NCBI GenBank assembly: GCA_937871645.1
Contig: CALMPZ010000446.1
Coordinates: forward strand, 1 to 9,277
Origin: an uncultured Polymorphobacter sp.
GTDB lineage: Bacteria > Pseudomonadota > Alphaproteobacteria > Sphingomonadales > Sphingomonadaceae
Direction of reading: 5' to 3'
DNA length: 9,277 nt
The number at the start of each line of letters is the position of its first letter. Within the stretch, counting starts at the first letter, position 1. The position numbers and the translations under genes were made by a program. Under the pieces are notes generated by a model. That model ran no database searches. It was not told the origin of the DNA and saw nothing but the letters and a program-made list of their open reading frames with translations. This document shows positions 7,000 through 9,277 of this stretch, piece by piece.

Positions 7000-7548
7000 T
7001 TAGCCTGCCTGAATCTTCCGGAAACAGCCCGCCGCATGGTCGTCCACCAGCCCGACCGCCTGCATCCACGCATAGGTGATCACCGGCCCGACGAACTTGA
7101 AGCCGCGCGCCTTGAGCGCCTTCGAGATTTCGCCCGACAGCGGCGTTTGGGCGGGAACGGTGATGCCGTCGCCGGCCAGCGGCACGCCGCCGACGAAGCT
7201 CCAGGCGAAGGCGCTGAAGTCCTCGCCGGCATCCCGCATCCGCAAAAACACCTGTGCGCCGCCGATGGTGGCATTGATCTTGGCGCGGGCGCGGATGATG
7301 CCGGGGTCGCCCATCAGCCGCTCGACATCGTCGGCGGTGAACGCGGCGACGATTTCGGGGTCGAAGCCGGCGAACGCGGCGCGGAAGCCGTCGCGGCGGT
7401 GCAGGATGGTGCGCCATGACAGACCGGCTTGAAAGCCTTCGAGCATCAGCATTTGCCACAGCGCGCGGCTGTCGCGGACCGGCACGCCCCATTCGTTGTC
7501 GTGATAGGCGGCCATGACGGCATCGCCTTCGGCCCAGCTGCAGCGCAT
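7000..7548 (-). CDS. tag: DNA-3-methyladenine glycosylase I
   Basis: It removes N3-methyladenine from alkylated DNA, starting base excision repair. The product is 182 residues, close to the E. coli Tag length. It opens with MRCSW and has YHDNEWGVP, LEGFQAGLSW, AFAWSFVGG and GFKFVGPVITYAWMQA, all characteristic of Tag. The zinc-binding residues are retained with the E. coli spacing: Cys3, His16, His171 and Cys175 (Cys-His 13 apart, His-Cys 4 apart). The ATG at 7548 is chosen because AGGGGAA lies 6 bases upstream and because the family starts just before RCxW. The gene is 49 bases downstream of the olsB-like gene on the same strand, so the two may be co-transcribed. The TAA stop abuts a palindromic repeat. 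Confidence 0.95.
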   Translation of the reverse strand: MRCSWAEGDAVMAAYHDNEWGVPVRDSRALWQMLMLEGFQAGLSWRTILHRRDGFRAAFAGFDPEIVAAFTADDVERLMGDPGIIRARAKINATIGGAQVFLRMRDAGEDFSAFAWSFVGGVPLAGDGITVPAQTPLSGEISKALKARGFKFVGPVITYAWMQAVGLVDDHAAGCFRKIQAG

Positions 7549-7554
7549 GTCGGA

Positions 7555-7561
7555 TTCCCCT
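7555..7561 (-). promoter_or_regulatory. Ribosome binding site deciding the tag start
   Basis: On the minus strand AGGGGAA is followed by 6 bases and the ATG at 7548. This rules against the longer in-frame TTG start at 7578, which would add ten residues that do not match the family. Confidence 0.6.
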
Positions 7562-7597
7562 GTCGCGGCGCCATTCAACCGCTGCGAAGCCTCGGGG

Positions 7598-8446
7598 TCA
7601 AGCCGCCGTCGCGTCCCCGAGGTCGAAGCGGCCGGCGTAGCGGCGGGTGATCTGCGCCACCGGCATCACCACGAACACATCTACGGTGTTGAACTGGCGG
7701 TCGATGAAGGCGCCGTCGCCGACCATCGCGCCGACGCGCAGATAGCCCTTGAGCAGCGGCGGCAGCGTGCGTGCGGTGGCGCGCGCGTCGATGCGTTCGG
7801 CGGGCAGCCGGTCCATTTCGACGAAATGTTCGGGCAGCGTCCGGGCGCGCAGTTCGGGTGGCGCGAGGTGGTTATGGTAGAGGTATGACAGCTCGGCAGC
7901 ATGCGCGGCGGGATCGGTGCCGTGCAGCGAGGCGCAGCCGAACAGATGGCCGATGCGGTGCGCCTGCAGATAGCTGGCGATGCCGCGCCAGAGCAGGCTG
8001 ATCGTCGTGGTGTTTCGGTACGCCGGCGCGACGCAGCTGCGCCCGAGTTCGAGCAACTGGCCGCTGGCGGGCGCCTGTGCGAGCAGCGGCGTCAGGTCAT
8101 ATTCGCCCGCCGAATAGAATCCGCCATGCGCCTGTGCCACCGACTGGCGCAGCAAGCGGTAGGTGCCGACGACCTGCCCACGGACACCGGCGTCATGGTC
8201 GATGACCAGCAGATGGTCGCAGACATTGTCGTGGGCATCGATGTCGCGCCGCGACGCCAGCATCGCGCGCGTCGGCTGAGCGCCCATCTCGTCGTAGAAG
8301 ATCCGGTAGCGCAGCGCCTGTGCCGCAGCGACTTCGACGCCCGATTGCGCGAGGCGGACCTCGAGCTGGCCGACGCGGATTGGCGTTTCGGGCGGCGCTG
8401 GCGCCCAGGCCGGCCGTGCCGGGGGTGTGCGTACTGGAAGGCCCAT
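7598..8446 (-). CDS. OlsB-type GNAT acyltransferase (L-ornithine N-alpha-acyltransferase family)
   Basis: The 282-residue protein resembles the OlsB / hemolysin-like acyltransferase family, which moves a 3-hydroxyacyl chain from acyl carrier protein to ornithine, giving lyso-ornithine lipid at the membrane. Recognisable blocks are ALRYRIFYDEMGA (about 44-56), a VGTYRLL strand, LELGRSCVAPAYRN, LLWRGIASYL, LFGCASLHGTDP and, near the C-terminus, LLKGYLRVGAMVGDGAFIDR plus FNTVDVFVVMPV. The N-terminal 25 residues are proline-rich and look unstructured. The ATG is preceded by GGAG with a 5-base gap. No OlsA-type O-acyltransferase is next to it, so the second step of ornithine-lipid synthesis must be encoded elsewhere or the product differs. 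Family call is good; the acceptor amino acid is inferred. Confidence 0.85.
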   Translation of the reverse strand: MGLPVRTPPARPAWAPAPPETPIRVGQLEVRLAQSGVEVAAAQALRYRIFYDEMGAQPTRAMLASRRDIDAHDNVCDHLLVIDHDAGVRGQVVGTYRLLRQSVAQAHGGFYSAGEYDLTPLLAQAPASGQLLELGRSCVAPAYRNTTTISLLWRGIASYLQAHRIGHLFGCASLHGTDPAAHAAELSYLYHNHLAPPELRARTLPEHFVEMDRLPAERIDARATARTLPPLLKGYLRVGAMVGDGAFIDRQFNTVDVFVVMPVAQITRRYAGRFDLGDATAA

Positions 8447-8505
8447 GATTGCTCCGCCGTGCCGCTGCTCTATGCCGCTGCCCTAGGCTGTGAAAATGAC
8501 AAACC

Positions 8506-8523
8506 GGTCACTCGGCGGTGACC
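8506..8523 (-). terminator. Possible weak terminator behind the ampG-like gene
   Basis: GGTCAC and GTGACC form a perfect 6-bp stem around a 6-base loop. On the minus strand it starts 12 bases after the transporter stop and is followed by TTT and then TTTT within 13 bases. The T-run is interrupted and the loop is long, so termination may be partial. The rest of the 89-base gap before the olsB-like start shows no promoter I would defend. Confidence 0.4.
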
Positions 8524-8535
8524 ACTGCGTGACAG

Positions 8536-9276
8536 TCAGCGCGCCGTGTTGCGTGCGGCAATCGCGACATCATCGACCAGCCCGCGTCGCATCATCACCA
8601 CGAACAGCACGATGCCAGGCAGCGCCGCGACGGTGGTCAGCAGATAGAATTGCACATAGCCGAGCGCCTCGATCATCGCGCCTGCGGTCGTGCCGCTGAC
8701 GAAGCGGCCGAGCACCGAGGCCGCCGCCGACAGCAGCGCGAACTGCGTCGCGGTGAAGCGCAGGTCGCACAGCGCCGACAGATAGGCGACGACCGCGACG
8801 CCGCCGATGCCGCTGCTGAAGTTCTCGAAACCGATGGCCGCCGCCATGCCGAAGTTCGAATGCCCGGCTTGCGCGAGTGCGGCGAAGCTGAGGTTCGACA
8901 CCGCCATCAGGATAAGGCTGACCAGCACCGAACGCTTGAGACCAAGCCGCGTGTACAGGATGCCGCCGACGAAAACGCCGACGAGCAGCGCCACCAGCCC
9001 GAACGCCACGTCATAGTAAGCGACTTCGTCCTTGCTGAACCCCAGGTCGTTGAACAGCAGCCGGAACGACAGGTTGGCGACGGTGTCGCCGAGCTTGTGG
9101 ATCAGGATGAACGCCAGCACCAGCCCGGCGCCGGGGCGCTGCATGAAGTCGGCTAGCGGCGCGATGACCGCGTCGCTGACCGCAGCCCAGCCGCGCTTGG
9201 TCGATTTGACGACAGCATGGCGTACCGGCTCGCCGAGCAGCACGCCCGCCGCCACCGCCGGCAGCGCGAACAGCGT
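8536..9276 (-). CDS. AmpG-like major facilitator transporter (N-terminal part outside window)
   Basis: The visible 246 residues are the C-terminal half of a 12-helix MFS protein, with about six hydrophobic helices after a cytoplasmic loop (KSTKRGW). LIHKLGD, LFNDLGFSKDEVAYYD, GGILYTRLGLKRS, and especially FENFSSGIGGVAVVAYLSALCDLRFTATQFALLSA (about residues 150-184) match the AmpG family. That family brings GlcNAc-anhydroMur-peptides into the cytoplasm for peptidoglycan recycling and, in some species, beta-lactamase induction. Reading continues through the window edge with no start seen; an internal GTG at 9255 is not the start. Related permeases of other specificity exist in alphaproteobacteria, often several per genome, so muropeptide transport is probable, not proven. 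Confidence 0.85.
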   Translation of the reverse strand, partial: TLFALPAVAAGVLLGEPVRHAVVKSTKRGWAAVSDAVIAPLADFMQRPGAGLVLAFILIHKLGDTVANLSFRLLFNDLGFSKDEVAYYDVAFGLVALLVGVFVGGILYTRLGLKRSVLVSLILMAVSNLSFAALAQAGHSNFGMAAAIGFENFSSGIGGVAVVAYLSALCDLRFTATQFALLSAAASVLGRFVSGTTAGAMIEALGYVQFYLLTTVAALPGIVLFVVMMRRGLVDDVAIAARNTAR

Positions 9277-9277
9277 C

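Noticed and set aside
1645..7492. Long open frames on the minus strand opposite trpF, trpB, trpA, accD and folC (up to about 400 codons)
   Set aside because: They are arginine-, alanine- and histidine-rich translations without recognisable domains and lie fully opposite well-identified genes. In high-GC DNA the strong third-position bias opens the opposite frames.
7549..7578. Longer tag start at the TTG at 7578
   Set aside because: The ATG at 7548 has a good ribosome binding site and fits the family's N-terminus; the extra residues show no conservation pattern.

Overview
The window is a dense, high-GC stretch of bacterial chromosome. It most resembles an alphaproteobacterium, probably of the Sphingomonadales. 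The gene order lapA-like, pyrF, trpF, trpB, trpA, accD, folC, the frequent GTG starts, the 1-4 base overlaps and the OlsB-type acyltransferase all fit this. The taxonomic call is inference from gene order and protein character, not from a marker gene.

Plus-strand half (1-6868). The window opens inside a molybdopterin-binding (MoaB/MogA-like) protein of the CinA family. After a 70-base gap comes a tightly packed run of eight genes: a small LapA-domain membrane protein, pyrF (pyrimidine synthesis), trpF, trpB, a small cupin, trpA (tryptophan synthesis), accD (first step of fatty-acid synthesis) and folC (folate polyglutamylation). From lapA to accD neighbouring genes overlap by 1 or 4 bases or are 5 bases apart, so they are almost certainly one translationally coupled transcript. 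trpF, trpB and trpA supply three late steps of tryptophan synthesis. trpE, trpG, trpD and trpC are not here, as is usual in alphaproteobacteria, and no leader peptide or attenuator precedes trpF. The unexpected member is the cupin gene between trpB and trpA, joined to both by GTGA stop/start overlaps.

Minus-strand half (9277-7000). Reading leftwards: the C-terminal half of an AmpG-like major facilitator transporter cut by the window edge, an OlsB-type ornithine acyltransferase, and a DNA-3-methyladenine glycosylase I (tag). This set converges on folC at about 6870-7000.

Repeats. Three copies of a roughly 37-base palindromic element lie directly behind the stop codons of accD, folC and tag, each in the same orientation relative to the gene it follows. 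The element has a GGGCCTCCGG-type head, a 7-bp hairpin and an ACCCA tail, and one stem base pair differs between copies by a compensatory change. The folC and tag copies face each other and flank a further perfect 8-bp hairpin. This repeat family is the most interesting non-coding signal here. I see no CRISPR array, tRNA, rRNA, insertion sequence, phage gene or defence cassette, and nothing that convincingly forms a new multi-gene system. The window is mostly conserved metabolism with a few points worth a second look.
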